Origin: Saccharothrix deserti
GTDB taxonomy: Bacteria; Actinomycetota; Actinomycetes; Mycobacteriales; Pseudonocardiaceae
Direction of reading: 5' to 3'
DNA: 64,000 nt
Assembly (NCBI RefSeq): GCF_009769385.1
Contig: NZ_VKAB01000017.1
Coordinates: 124,001-188,000 of the forward strand
In this document: positions 8,741-17,016 of the stretch, piece after piece
Layout: every line of letters begins with the position of its first letter
Numbering within the stretch: position 1 is the first letter of the stretch
Notes under the pieces: model-generated
Databases searched by the model: none
What the model was told of the DNA's origin: nothing
Seen by the model: only the letters and a program-made list of their open reading frames with translations
Program-made: the position numbers and the translations under genes

Positions 8741-8751
8741 GGTTCAGAACC
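8741..8751. promoter_or_regulatory. Palindromic candidate operator upstream of the first LacI gene
   Basis: GGTTCAGAACC is a perfect inverted repeat around a central A, 15 bases upstream of the start codon. In the gene's direction the site reads ATTGGTTCTGAACCG, and a related site (8830-8841) begins with the same ATTGGTT. Function is inferred. Confidence 0.45.
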
Positions 8752-8829
8752 AATTACAGAAGTGGGGGTGACGGGCGTCCCTCTGGATCGCCATCAGTGC
8801 AGGTAGGACTACGTTACCTTGAAGTACAA

Positions 8830-8841
8830 TGGTCTAAACCA
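8830..8841. promoter_or_regulatory. TGGTCTAAACCA candidate operator (DasR dre-like)
   Basis: TGGTCTAAACCA differs at one base from the known DasR core TGGTCTAGACCA of streptomycetes. It lies at the 3' end of the second LacI gene and about 100 bases upstream of the first one. A related half-site precedes the MsiK-type ATPase gene (13899-13910). It could equally be an operator for one of the LacI proteins. Confidence 0.4.
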
Positions 8842-9883
8842 ATGAGGGTGGCGCGGACGACTCGCGCACCACCAGCCTGGGTCGGAAAACGCGCGTGTAA
8901 TTGCCGGCCGGACGTCGCCGCCGATCGGGGTCGAGCCGGTGCACCAACTCGTCCACGGCCGCCGCCGCCATCTCTTCGATCGGCTGGGCCAAAGTGGTCA
9001 ACGACGGCGAGCAATAGGACGCCAGCGGGATGTCGTCGAACCCCACCACCGACAGGTCGCCCGGCGCGGACAGCCCGCGCCGGTGCGCCTCCCGCAGCAC
9101 GCCGATCGCCATGTGGTCGGACGAGCAGATCACCGCCGAAGGCCGCACCGTGTCCAGCAACGTCGACACCGCCTCCGCGCCGCCCTCCGGCCCGAACGGC
9201 GCGTGCGCCACGAAGTCGGACGACGCCGGCAACCCGTCCTCCTCCAACGCCGCCGCCCACCCGGCCCGCTTGAGCCGCGACGGCAACGACCGCGCCGGAC
9301 CCGACACGAACCCGATCCGCCGGTGCCCCAACTCCACCAGGTGCCTGGTCGCCGCGTACCCCGCGTGCTGCTCGTCCACGGTCACGTCCGGCACGTCCAG
9401 CGACGGCGTCGCCCCGTTGAGGAACACCATGTGCACGCCGTCGGCCAGCAGCTTCGCGTAGTACGACGGTCGCGGCGCCTGGCCGAGCGGCACCTCGACG
9501 TTGGTGATCTCCGGCGACACGAACACCATGCCCTCGACACCGCGCGCGAGGAGCATCCGCACGTACTCCTCCTCGCCCATCGCGCCGGCGCCGGTGGCAC
9601 GCGTGTTGCACAGCAGCGACGAGTAGCCCAGCCGCGCGGCGCGCACCTCCAGCGCCTCGGCGAACGCCGGGAACACCGGGTTGGACAGCTCCGGCACGAG
9701 CAGCCCGATCACACCGGTCCGCTGGAGGGCGCCCAGCCCCCGTGGGGTGTAAGGCATTTCCGCAAGCACCCCGAGCACGCGCTGGCGCGTCTCGTCGTTT
9801 ACGCCCGCCCGGCGGTTGAGCACCCGGCTGACCGTCGAGATGCTCACCCCGGCTGCCCTGGCGATCTCGGACAGACCGGACAA
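8834..9883 (-). CDS. LacI-family transcriptional regulator (second, divergent from the sugar importer)
   Basis: A 349-residue LacI repressor: HTH LSEIARAAGVSISTVSRVLN, then a type-1 binding-protein-like effector domain ending with HRLDPDRRRRPAG. I chose the TTG at 9883, which is preceded by GAGGAGG eight bases upstream and starts directly before the HTH; the longer frame to 9952 runs through promoter-like AT-rich sequence. It is divergent from the binding-protein gene across 232 bases with CTTGCAA-type repeats, so it is the most likely direct repressor of the importer, sensing a glucoside or malto-oligosaccharide (inference). Confidence 0.92.
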   Translation of the reverse strand: MSGLSEIARAAGVSISTVSRVLNRRAGVNDETRQRVLGVLAEMPYTPRGLGALQRTGVIGLLVPELSNPVFPAFAEALEVRAARLGYSSLLCNTRATGAGAMGEEEYVRMLLARGVEGMVFVSPEITNVEVPLGQAPRPSYYAKLLADGVHMVFLNGATPSLDVPDVTVDEQHAGYAATRHLVELGHRRIGFVSGPARSLPSRLKRAGWAAALEEDGLPASSDFVAHAPFGPEGGAEAVSTLLDTVRPSAVICSSDHMAIGVLREAHRRGLSAPGDLSVVGFDDIPLASYCSPSLTTLAQPIEEMAAAAVDELVHRLDPDRRRRPAGNYTRVFRPRLVVRESSAPPSLV

Positions 9884-9938
9884 CCGTGCCTCCTCGGTCC
9901 AACTGCGTGAAGTGGGTGAATGCAGCCTGCCGCCAGCG

Positions 9939-10073
9939 GCAAATTTTTGCAACGCCCACCTTGGTTTCCGCCGACCGGACGCGTCCGTTACGGCTTGGTT
10001 ACGTCAAGACCCTTGACCCGCCCCTGGTCGGCGGGATGAAATCCGCGTCAACAATTTCGCAAGTTCTTGCAAG
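9939..10073. promoter_or_regulatory. Divergent promoter region with CTTGCAA-type operator repeats
   Basis: Between the second LacI gene and the binding-protein gene are GCAAATTTTTGC (9939-9950) and TTTCGCAAGTTCTTGCAAG (10055-10073), the latter containing the palindrome CTTGCAAG. CTTGCA-type sites are operators of MalR/AglR-like LacI repressors in streptomycetes. A similar CTTGCAA lies before the ATPase gene at 13929. Confidence 0.55.
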
Positions 10074-10115
10074 AGCCTTCATCACGGTGGAGGCGCAGGA
10101 GGGACGACAGCAACG

Positions 10116-11372
10116 ATGCGACGTACCACCCTTGTGACCGCAGTGGCGGCAGTCGGCGCCCTAGTCCTCACCGCGTGCGGTGGTGGCGACGGCGGATCGG
10201 CGTCCGGCGACTCCGGTGAGATCACCTTCTGGGACACCAGCGGCCCGAACGAGAGCCCGGTGTTCACCAAGATCGCCCAGGACTGCGCGACCAAGGGCGG
10301 GTACAAGGTCAAGACCGAGACCGTCGCCTTCGACCAGGCGCTCAACAACTACCGGACGGCCGCCCAGGGCGGTCAGGGCCCGGACGTGTTCCGCGCCGAG
10401 GTCGCGTGGGTGTCGCAGCTGGCCAAGCTCGGCTACGTCGTCGACCTGACCGGCACCGAGCTGGCCACCGACACGGCCGACTTCCTGGAGACCCCGCTCG
10501 GCTCCACCGAGTACGACGGCAAGTCGTACGGCGTCCCCCAGGTCACCGACTCGCTGGCGCTGTTCTACAACAAGAAGCTGCTGGCCGACGCGGGTGTCGA
10601 GCCGCCGAAGACGTGGGACGAGCTGAAGGCCGCGGCGGCCAAGCTCGGCGGCGAGAAGACCGTCTTCATCAACAACGACGCGTACTACGCGCTGCCGTTC
10701 ATCTACGGCGCGGGCGGCGACCTGGTCGACGCCGACGCGAAGAAGATCGTGGTCAACTCGGCGGAGAACGTGAAGGCGCTGGAGACCGCCAAGGGCCTGC
10801 TGGACGCCAAGGCCGCCTCCACCGCGCTGGACCCGGCGAACTCCTACAACAACATGCAGGCCGCGTTCACCTCCGGCGAGGTCGCCATGGTCGTCAACGG
10901 CCCGTGGTCGGTCGCCGACTACCTCAAGGGCGCCGCGTTCGCCGACCCCGCCAACCTGGGCATCGCGCCCGTCCCCGGTGACACCGCCGGCAAGGGCTCC
11001 GCGCCGGTCGGCGGCCACGACTACGTGATCCGCCAGGGCACCAAGGCCAAGGACTCGTCGATCAAGTTCATCGCCTGCATGAGCAGCGTCGAGTCGCAGG
11101 TGCAGATCGCCAAGGAACTGGGCCTGCTGCCCACCCGCAAGTCCGCCTACGAGAACGCGGACGTGAAGGCCAACGCGGTCGTCTCCGCGTTCGAGCCGGT
11201 CGTCACCGCCGCCCACCCGCGCGCGTGGATCCCCGAGGGCGGCCAGCTGTTCGACCCGCTGAAGATCGCCTACGCGGACGTGCTGGCCGGCAAGAAGGAC
11301 GCCAAGACGGCGCTGGACGAGGTCGCCAAGGCCTACAAGGACACCGTCGTCCCCGAGTACACCGTCGGCTGA
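10116..11372 (+). CDS. Sugar ABC transporter substrate-binding lipoprotein (maltose type)
   Basis: A 418-residue family-1 extracellular solute-binding protein. The signal peptide ends in the lipobox LTACG, so Cys21 would be lipidated and the protein tethered outside the membrane. The domain starts EITFWDTSGPNES and includes the MalE-like stretches YGVPQVTDSLALFYNK and AMVVNGPWSVADYLKG. It captures an oligosaccharide, probably maltodextrin or an alpha-glucoside, for the two permeases downstream. A GGAGG-type RBS precedes the ATG. It is under the likely control of the divergent LacI repressor. Confidence 0.92.
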   Translation: MRRTTLVTAVAAVGALVLTACGGGDGGSASGDSGEITFWDTSGPNESPVFTKIAQDCATKGGYKVKTETVAFDQALNNYRTAAQGGQGPDVFRAEVAWVSQLAKLGYVVDLTGTELATDTADFLETPLGSTEYDGKSYGVPQVTDSLALFYNKKLLADAGVEPPKTWDELKAAAAKLGGEKTVFINNDAYYALPFIYGAGGDLVDADAKKIVVNSAENVKALETAKGLLDAKAASTALDPANSYNNMQAAFTSGEVAMVVNGPWSVADYLKGAAFADPANLGIAPVPGDTAGKGSAPVGGHDYVIRQGTKAKDSSIKFIACMSSVESQVQIAKELGLLPTRKSAYENADVKANAVVSAFEPVVTAAHPRAWIPEGGQLFDPLKIAYADVLAGKKDAKTALDEVAKAYKDTVVPEYTVG

Positions 11373-11378
11373 CCGTGC

Positions 11379-11416
11379 CCTCGCGGGGGTCTCTCGGAGG
11401 AGAGGCCCCCGCGAGG
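11379..11416 (+). terminator. Intercistronic stem-loop between binding protein and first permease
   Basis: A 16-bp stem with one G-U pair and a 6-base loop lies 7 bases after the binding-protein stop and 22 bases before the permease start. Such hairpins attenuate or protect the upstream message so that binding protein is made in excess over permease. Confidence 0.7.
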
Positions 11417-11437
11417 ACCGCTCGAAGGGAGACTTCG

Positions 11438-12355
11438 GTGCGCAGGTTCCTGGACCGGCACTGGTACGCGTACGCGATGGTGCTGCCGGTCGTGGTGGTC
11501 ATCGCGGTGTTGGTGCTGTTCCCGCTCGCCCAGGGTGTGTTCTTCACCTTCACCAACATCAACGAGGGCAACATCGCCAACCCGATCCTGGATCGGCCGG
11601 CGACCTACGTCTCCGTTGGCCTGGACAACTACCTGAAGGTGCTCTCCGGCGACGCCAGCTACGGCGCGTTCTGGTCGACGTTGGTGCGCACGCTGGTCTG
11701 GACGTTCGGCTGCGTGTTCTTCCACTACACGATCGGCCTGGCGCTGGCCCTGCTGCTCAACCGGCAGGTGCGCGGCCGGGCGGTGTACCGGGTGCTGCTG
11801 ATCCTGCCGTGGGCCGTGCCCGCGTTCATCAGCGCGTTCGCGTGGAAGTACATGTTCAACGCGCAGTACGGGATCATCAACCAGTTCCTGCGCTTCCTCG
11901 GCCTGCCCGACCCGGTGTGGCTGGGCCAGTCCGACTGGGCGCTGGTCGCGGTGGTCATCGTGAACGTGTGGCTCGGCGTGCCGTTCATGATGGTGGCGCT
12001 GCTCGGCGGCCTGCAGTCGATCCCCGGTGACCTCTACGAGGCGGCCGAGGTGGACGGCGCTTCGGCGTGGCAGCGGTTCCGGGACGTGACGCTGCCCGGC
12101 CTGCGGTCGGTGTCCAGCACGGTGGTGCTGCTGGGCATCATCTGGACGTTCAACATGTTCGCGATCATCTACCTGATCACCGGGCCGAACCCGAACACCC
12201 GGATCCTGGTGACCTACGCGTTCGAGCGGTTCTTCTCCGGCGCGTCCCGCGACTTCGCGGTGGCGTCGACCTACGGCGTGCTGATCCTGTCCGTGCTGCT
12301 CGTGTTCGCGGGCGTGTACCGGCGTGCGCTGCGCAAGCAAGGCGAGGTGTGGTGA
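11438..12355 (+). CDS. Sugar ABC transporter permease, MalF type
   Basis: A 305-residue inner-membrane permease with six or seven predicted helices. The EAA loop that docks the ATPase reads YEAAEVDGASAWQRFRDVTLP. The protein starts MRRFLDRHWYAYAM from the GTG at 11438, preceded by AAGGGAG; the upstream extension of the frame overlaps the binding-protein gene and the hairpin. The stop overlaps the next start (TGATG), so the two permeases are translationally coupled. Confidence 0.92.
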   Translation: MRRFLDRHWYAYAMVLPVVVVIAVLVLFPLAQGVFFTFTNINEGNIANPILDRPATYVSVGLDNYLKVLSGDASYGAFWSTLVRTLVWTFGCVFFHYTIGLALALLLNRQVRGRAVYRVLLILPWAVPAFISAFAWKYMFNAQYGIINQFLRFLGLPDPVWLGQSDWALVAVVIVNVWLGVPFMMVALLGGLQSIPGDLYEAAEVDGASAWQRFRDVTLPGLRSVSSTVVLLGIIWTFNMFAIIYLITGPNPNTRILVTYAFERFFSGASRDFAVASTYGVLILSVLLVFAGVYRRALRKQGEVW

Positions 12356-13248
12356 TGTCGGTCGAAGCCGCTTCGTTGCAGGCGGTCCAGCCTGCCCGCG
12401 GGCTCAAGCGGTCGGAACGGTCGGTGCTCGCGAGCGTCGGGCTGCACGGCGCTCTGGTCGTGGCGTCGCTGATCGCGGTGTTCCCGGTGTTCTGGGTGCT
12501 GGTGACGTCGTTCAAGCCGGACGCGAAGGCCGTGGAGACCACGCCGAAGCTGGTCAACGACTCCAGCGTGGACAACTACGTGCGGATCCTGTCCGGGGAG
12601 AAGGGCGACTTCCTGGCGTGGTTCGGCAACTCGGTGCTGATCGCGCTGATGACCACGGTGCTGGCGGTGTTCCTGTCCGCCACGACGGGGTACGCGGCGT
12701 CGCGGTTCCGGTTCCCGGGCAAGCGGTCGCTGATGCTGTCGTTCCTGGTCGTGCAGATGTTCCCGTTCGCGGTGCTGATCGTGCCGCTGTACAACATCCT
12801 GCTGGATCTGGGCCTGCAGGGCACGTCCCTTGGCCTGGTGCTGGTGTACTGCACGACCGCCGTGCCGTTCTGCACGTACATGCTGAAGGGCTACTTCGAC
12901 ACCATCCCCACCGACATCGACGAGGCCGGGCGGGTGGACGGCCTGTCACCGATCGGCGTGTTCTGGCGCCTGGTGCTGCCGCTGGCCCGGCCGGGTCTGG
13001 CCGTGACCGCGTTCTACGCCTTCCTGACCGCTTGGGGCGAGGTGGCGTTCGCGTCGGCGTTCCTGTCGGCGGCGGACGAGTCGAAGACGCTGGCGGTCGG
13101 CCTGCAGGTGTTCGTCCAGCAGAACCGGACCGAGTGGGGCCACCTGGCGGCGGCGTCGATCCTGGTCGCGATCCCCGCGATCGTCGTGTTCTACCTGGTG
13201 CAGCGGTTCCTGGTGACCGGCCTGTCGTCAGGCGCGGTGAAGGGCTGA
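12355..13248 (+). CDS. Sugar ABC transporter permease, MalG type
   Basis: A 297-residue permease and partner of the preceding one, with the EAA motif DEAGRVDGLSPIGVFWRLVL and the usual MalG C-terminus (SSGAVKG). Its ATG shares a base with the previous stop codon. No ATPase gene is in this operon; the UgpC/MsiK-type ATPase 0.7 kb downstream probably powers it. The final 58 bases overlap the convergent histidine-phosphatase gene. Confidence 0.92.
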   Translation: MSVEAASLQAVQPARGLKRSERSVLASVGLHGALVVASLIAVFPVFWVLVTSFKPDAKAVETTPKLVNDSSVDNYVRILSGEKGDFLAWFGNSVLIALMTTVLAVFLSATTGYAASRFRFPGKRSLMLSFLVVQMFPFAVLIVPLYNILLDLGLQGTSLGLVLVYCTTAVPFCTYMLKGYFDTIPTDIDEAGRVDGLSPIGVFWRLVLPLARPGLAVTAFYAFLTAWGEVAFASAFLSAADESKTLAVGLQVFVQQNRTEWGHLAAASILVAIPAIVVFYLVQRFLVTGLSSGAVKG

Positions 13249-13862
13249 GGTGGGCGCTTGTGCTGCTCGATGAGGTCCGCCGCGGTCACTTCGCGGGGTA
13301 GGCCGGGGCCGTGGGCGGTGGTGGGGCGGCCGTCCCGCCACCGCATCCGGTAGATCGCCGGCATTGGCATGTTCTTCAGGAACGGCCAGTCGACGGCGTG
13401 GCCCGCCGCGAGGAGGGCGCGGGCGGCGAAGGTGCCGTGCGTGCCGATCAGCACCACGCCGCCGTCGTGCTCCTCGGCCACTTCCGCCAACACCCGCGCC
13501 ACGCGTGCGCTCAACCGCGCCATGCTCTCGCCGCCTGGACGGGCCTCGTCGGGGTTGTCCCAGCTGTGTGCGAAGTGCCGGACGTAATCGGGCGTCGGCG
13601 CGATTCCGGAGTCCCATTCCCGCAGGTCCCACCGGGTGTCGACGGTCAGGCCGAGCGCTTCGGCGGTGGGGCTGACCGTCTGCACTGCCCGCAGGTAGGG
13701 GCTGGACAGGACCGCGGTGGGACCGAGGACCCGTAGGACGTCGACCAGGTCGCGGGCCTGCGCCAACCCCTCGTCCGTCAACGGCCTGGTCATCTCGTCC
13801 GGGCCGTCCGGCGTGGGGATGACGGAGCTCGCGTGGCGGACGAGCACGAGGTCGGTGGCCAT
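13191..13862 (-). CDS. Histidine phosphatase (phosphoglycerate-mutase-like) family protein
   Basis: A 223-residue branch-2-like histidine phosphatase. The catalytic motif is LVRHASS (RHG variant RHA), with the second arginine in LSSPYLRAVQT, the acid in LREWDSG and the second histidine in IGTHGTF. It hydrolyses a phosphomonoester that cannot be named. It is convergent with, and overlaps by 58 bases, the end of the MalG-type permease, and is transcribed away from the ATPase gene. Confidence 0.88.
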   Translation of the reverse strand: MATDLVLVRHASSVIPTPDGPDEMTRPLTDEGLAQARDLVDVLRVLGPTAVLSSPYLRAVQTVSPTAEALGLTVDTRWDLREWDSGIAPTPDYVRHFAHSWDNPDEARPGGESMARLSARVARVLAEVAEEHDGGVVLIGTHGTFAARALLAAGHAVDWPFLKNMPMPAIYRMRWRDGRPTTAHGPGLPREVTAADLIEQHKRPPQPFTAPDDRPVTRNRCTR

Positions 13863-13898
13863 GCCTCAGGAGTACCAGACCCGCTGAACCGATGCGGA

Positions 13899-13935
13899 AC
13901 TAGACCAATTCACCCGTTCCCGTAAGCGCTTGCAA
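13899..13935. promoter_or_regulatory. Candidate operators before the MsiK-type ATPase gene
   Basis: AACTAGACCAATT (reverse AATTGGTCTAGTT) at 13899-13910 resembles half of the DasR core TGGTCTAGACCA. AAGCGCTTGCAA at 13924-13935 combines a LacI-family type palindrome (AAGCGCTT) with the CTTGCAA element found before the binding-protein gene. Both suggest control by sugar-responsive regulators shared with the importer. Confidence 0.5.
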
Positions 13936-13980
13936 TCCCTAGCGTTGCGGCAAAGCTCGGGTAGTGAAAGGTGCGTTCGC

Positions 13981-15081
13981 ATGGCTGAGGTCTCCTACGT
14001 CAAGGCTTCGCGGATCTTCTCCGGCAACCCGCCGGTCCGCGCGGTCGACGAGCTGTCGTTGGATGTCACCGACGGCGAGTTCCTGGTACTGGTCGGTCCG
14101 TCCGGCTCCGGCAAGTCCACCGCGCTGCGGATGCTCGCGGGTCTGGAGGACGTGGACGAGGGCGCCATCCACATCGGCGGCAAGGACGTCACCAACGTTC
14201 CGCCCAAGGGCCGTGACATCGCGATGGTGTTCCAGTCCTACGCGCTCTACCCGCACATGACGGTCGCGGAGAACATGGGCTTCGCGCTCAAGCTGCGCGG
14301 CGTCAACAAGGCCGAGATCAAGGAGAAGGTCGCCGAGGCGGCCAAGATGCTCGACCTGGGCAAGTACCTGGACCGCAAGCCGAAGGCCCTGTCCGGCGGT
14401 CAGCGGCAGCGTGTCGCGATGGGTCGCGCCATCGTGCGCGAACCGAGTGTGTTCCTCATGGACGAGCCGCTGTCCAACCTGGACGCGAAGCTGCGCGTGG
14501 AGACCCGCGCGAACATCGCCGCCCTCCAGGCGCGCCTCGGCACCACCACGATCTACGTCACGCACGACCAGGTCGAGGCCATGACCATGGGCCACCGGGT
14601 CGCCGTGCTCAAGGACGGCCTGCTCCAGCAGTGCGACACCCCGCGCGCGCTGTACGACAAGCCGGCCAACGCGTTCGTCGCCGGGTTCATGGGCTCGCCC
14701 GCGATGAACCTCAAGACCGTGCCGCTGACGTCGGAGGGCGCGAAGCTCGACGGCATCGTGGTGCCGCTGGAGCGCAGCGCGATGGACAAGGCGACCGCGG
14801 AGGGCCTGTCCGAGGTGACGTTCGGCATCCGGCCCGAGTCGCTGGCGCTGGTCAGCTCCTCCGAGCAGGGCATGGACATGACCGTCGAGCTGGTCGAGGA
14901 GCTGGGCGCGGACGCGCTCATGCACGGCTCGGTCCGCATCGGCGACGTGCCCGAGCGGTTCGTGGTCCGCGTGGACGGCCGCACGCCGCCCACCCTGGGC
15001 CAGACGGTGAAGATCGCCGTGCGCGACGCCACCGAGGTCCACCTGTTCCACCCGGAGTCGGGCTACCGCCTGACCGACTGA
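13981..15081 (+). CDS. ugpC: Carbohydrate ABC transporter ATP-binding protein, UgpC/MsiK type
   Basis: A 366-residue ATPase: Walker A GPSGSGKST, Q-loop FQSYALYPHM, signature LSGGQRQR, Walker B VFLMDEPLSNLD, His-switch VTHDQVEAM, then the C-terminal TOBE regulatory domain. In streptomycetes one MsiK energises several sugar importers. Here it stands alone, 0.7 kb from an importer without ATPase, and the second importer of the window (51597-54810) also lacks one. The ATG at 13981 (MAEVSYVKA) is the family start. A hairpin terminator follows. Confidence 0.95.
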   Translation: MAEVSYVKASRIFSGNPPVRAVDELSLDVTDGEFLVLVGPSGSGKSTALRMLAGLEDVDEGAIHIGGKDVTNVPPKGRDIAMVFQSYALYPHMTVAENMGFALKLRGVNKAEIKEKVAEAAKMLDLGKYLDRKPKALSGGQRQRVAMGRAIVREPSVFLMDEPLSNLDAKLRVETRANIAALQARLGTTTIYVTHDQVEAMTMGHRVAVLKDGLLQQCDTPRALYDKPANAFVAGFMGSPAMNLKTVPLTSEGAKLDGIVVPLERSAMDKATAEGLSEVTFGIRPESLALVSSSEQGMDMTVELVEELGADALMHGSVRIGDVPERFVVRVDGRTPPTLGQTVKIAVRDATEVHLFHPESGYRLTD

Positions 15082-15092
15082 CCCGAACCACC

Positions 15093-15132
15093 CACAGGGG
15101 CCGCTTCCGTTCCGACGGAGGCGGCCCCTGTG
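15093..15132 (+). terminator. Hairpin terminator after the MsiK-type ATPase gene
   Basis: Stem CACAGGGGCCGC-x-TCCG pairs with CGGA-x-GCGGCCCCTGTG (one mismatch) around a short loop, starting 12 bases after the stop. Confidence 0.85.
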
Positions 15133-15192
15133 GCGTGCGGAACACCCCTTCGGTGGACAGAGCGGTGGCTGAGCGTTCTAAGCTGCACTCGA

Positions 15193-15207
15193 CAACGGTT
15201 TCCATTG
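15193..15207. promoter_or_regulatory. Candidate Zur-like inverted repeat before the zinc-type importer
   Basis: CAACGGTTTCCATTG has arms CAAYGG/CCRTTG with three central bases, 10 bases downstream of a possible -10 (TAAGCT, 15178). It only loosely resembles the actinobacterial Zur box TGAAAATGATTTTCA, so the regulator is a guess based on the operon's function. Confidence 0.35.
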
Positions 15208-15238
15208 CCTGTCCATCCGCCTGTCGAGGAGTGCTCTG

Positions 15239-16186
15239 ATGACCGTCCGCAACGTGTTGCTCGGCGCGGTGGCCGCCGCGACCGCCGTCGCCCTCACCGC
15301 CTGCGGCGCTCAGGACACCCCCGCCGCGAGCGGCAGCGGCACGATCAAGGTCGTGGCCTCCACCAACGTCTGGGGCAGCGTGGTCAAGGCCGTCGGCGGT
15401 GACGACGTCGAGGTCACCTCGATCATCAACGACCCGTCCGGCGACCCGCACTCCTACGAGAGCAAGCCCGCCGACGTGGCCGCGGTGCGCGACGCGAAGC
15501 TCGTCATCTTCAACGGCGGCGGCTACGACGACTTCTTCTCCACCCTGGTCGGCGAGGGCGGGACCGCCAAGAAGATCGAGACGTTCGCGGTCTCCGGCAA
15601 GGCCGCCGAGGAGGAGCCGGAGACCAGCGGCGAGCCCGAGCCCACCGGCGAAGAGGCCCACGACCACGCGGTCAACGAGCACGTCTGGTACGACTTCGAG
15701 ACCGTCCGCAAGGTCGCCGACCAGGCCGCCGCCGACCTCGGCGCGATCGCGCCGGACAAGAAGGCGACGTTCGAGACCAACGCCAAGGACTTCGGCACCA
15801 AGCTGACCGAGCTGGAGCAGCGCGTCGAGGGCAAGGGCGCGGGCAAGAAGGTCGTCGCGACCGAGCCGGTGGCGCACTACCTGCTCGACACCGCGGGCGT
15901 CGAGGACGTCACCCCCGAGTCGTTCAGCGAGGCCGTGGAGAACGAGACGGACATCCCCGCCGCCGCGCTCGCCGACGTCACCCGGCTGATCGGGGAGAAG
16001 CAGATCACCGCGCTGGTCAACAACGTGCAGACCGAGAACGCGGGCACCAAGCAGGTCGTCGACCAGGCCAAGACGGCGGGCGTGCCGATCGCCGAGGTGA
16101 CCGAGACGCTGCCCGAGGGCGTCACGGGTTACCTTGACTGGATGACGAAGCAGGTCGACTCGCTGGTGGGGGCGCTCGGCGTATGA
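15239..16186 (+). CDS. Metal (zinc-type) ABC transporter substrate-binding lipoprotein
   Basis: A 315-residue cluster A-I (ZnuA/TroA-like) binding protein. The lipobox is LTACG. Metal-ligand candidates are His in DPHSYESKPAD, the histidines of the charged loop HDHAVNEHVWYD and the late acidic and His positions in VATEPVAHYLL. The acidic loop (EEEPETSGEPEPTGEE, ~125-140) before the histidines is typical of zinc proteins of this family. Its stop overlaps the next start (ATGA). Confidence 0.9.
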   Translation: MTVRNVLLGAVAAATAVALTACGAQDTPAASGSGTIKVVASTNVWGSVVKAVGGDDVEVTSIINDPSGDPHSYESKPADVAAVRDAKLVIFNGGGYDDFFSTLVGEGGTAKKIETFAVSGKAAEEEPETSGEPEPTGEEAHDHAVNEHVWYDFETVRKVADQAAADLGAIAPDKKATFETNAKDFGTKLTELEQRVEGKGAGKKVVATEPVAHYLLDTAGVEDVTPESFSEAVENETDIPAAALADVTRLIGEKQITALVNNVQTENAGTKQVVDQAKTAGVPIAEVTETLPEGVTGYLDWMTKQVDSLVGALGV

Positions 16187-17016
16187 CCGTTTGGGGCAAG
16201 ACGGCCCAGGTGACGGACAGGTCGACGCGCGCCGCGGTCGCGTTGCGCGGCGCGCGGCTGTCCTACGGCGACCGCGTGCTGTGGGACGGGCTCGACCTGG
16301 ACGTCGCCCCCGGTGAGTTCGTGGCCGTGCTCGGACCCAACGGCTCGGGCAAGACCAGCCTCATCCGGGTCCTGCTCGGCCTGCAGCCGCTGTCCGCCGG
16401 CACCGTGCACGTCGCCGGCGGCAACCGGCGCATCGGCTACATCCCGCAGCAGCGGGCGATCGACGTCAGCCTCACCCTGCGCGGCCGGGACCTCGTCGGC
16501 TTCGGCCTGGACGGCCACGGCTGGGGCGTCGGCTGGCGGAACCGGCGCGAACGCCGGGGCAAGGTGGACGCGGCGCTGGAGTCCGTCGGCGCGATGAGGT
16601 ACGCGGACGAGCCGATCGGCCTGCTCTCCGGCGGCGAGCAGCAGCGGCTGCGGGTGGCGCAGGCCCTGGTCGGCGACCCCGAGGTGCTGCTGTGCGACGA
16701 GCCGCTGCTCTCGCTGGACCTCGCGAACCAGCGCGTCGTGAGCGATCTGATCGACGCCCGCCGCCGCACCGCGGACACGGCCGTGCTGTTCGTGACGCAC
16801 GAGATCAACCCGATCCTGCCGCTGGTCGACCGGGTGCTGTACCTGGTGGACGGTCGGTTCCGGATCGGCCCGCCCGCCGAGGTGATGACCTCGCGGACGC
16901 TGACCGAGCTGTACCGCACGAACGTCGAGGTGGTCCGGGTGCGCGACCAGATCCACGTGGTCGGCGCGCAGCACGTGTGCGAGGACGAGCCGCACCACGT
17001 GGCGGATGAGGGTTGA
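16183..17016 (+). CDS. Metal ABC transporter ATP-binding protein
   Basis: A 277-residue ATPase: Walker A GPNGSGKTS, signature LLSGGEQQRLRVAQ, Walker B LLCDEPLLSLD and switch histidine FVTHEIN. It couples ATP hydrolysis to the membrane subunit encoded next. Start and stop overlap both neighbours, so the three genes form one translationally coupled unit. The His-rich C-terminal end (HEDEPHH-like) may bind metal. Confidence 0.92.
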   Translation: MTVWGKTAQVTDRSTRAAVALRGARLSYGDRVLWDGLDLDVAPGEFVAVLGPNGSGKTSLIRVLLGLQPLSAGTVHVAGGNRRIGYIPQQRAIDVSLTLRGRDLVGFGLDGHGWGVGWRNRRERRGKVDAALESVGAMRYADEPIGLLSGGEQQRLRVAQALVGDPEVLLCDEPLLSLDLANQRVVSDLIDARRRTADTAVLFVTHEINPILPLVDRVLYLVDGRFRIGPPAEVMTSRTLTELYRTNVEVVRVRDQIHVVGAQHVCEDEPHHVADEG

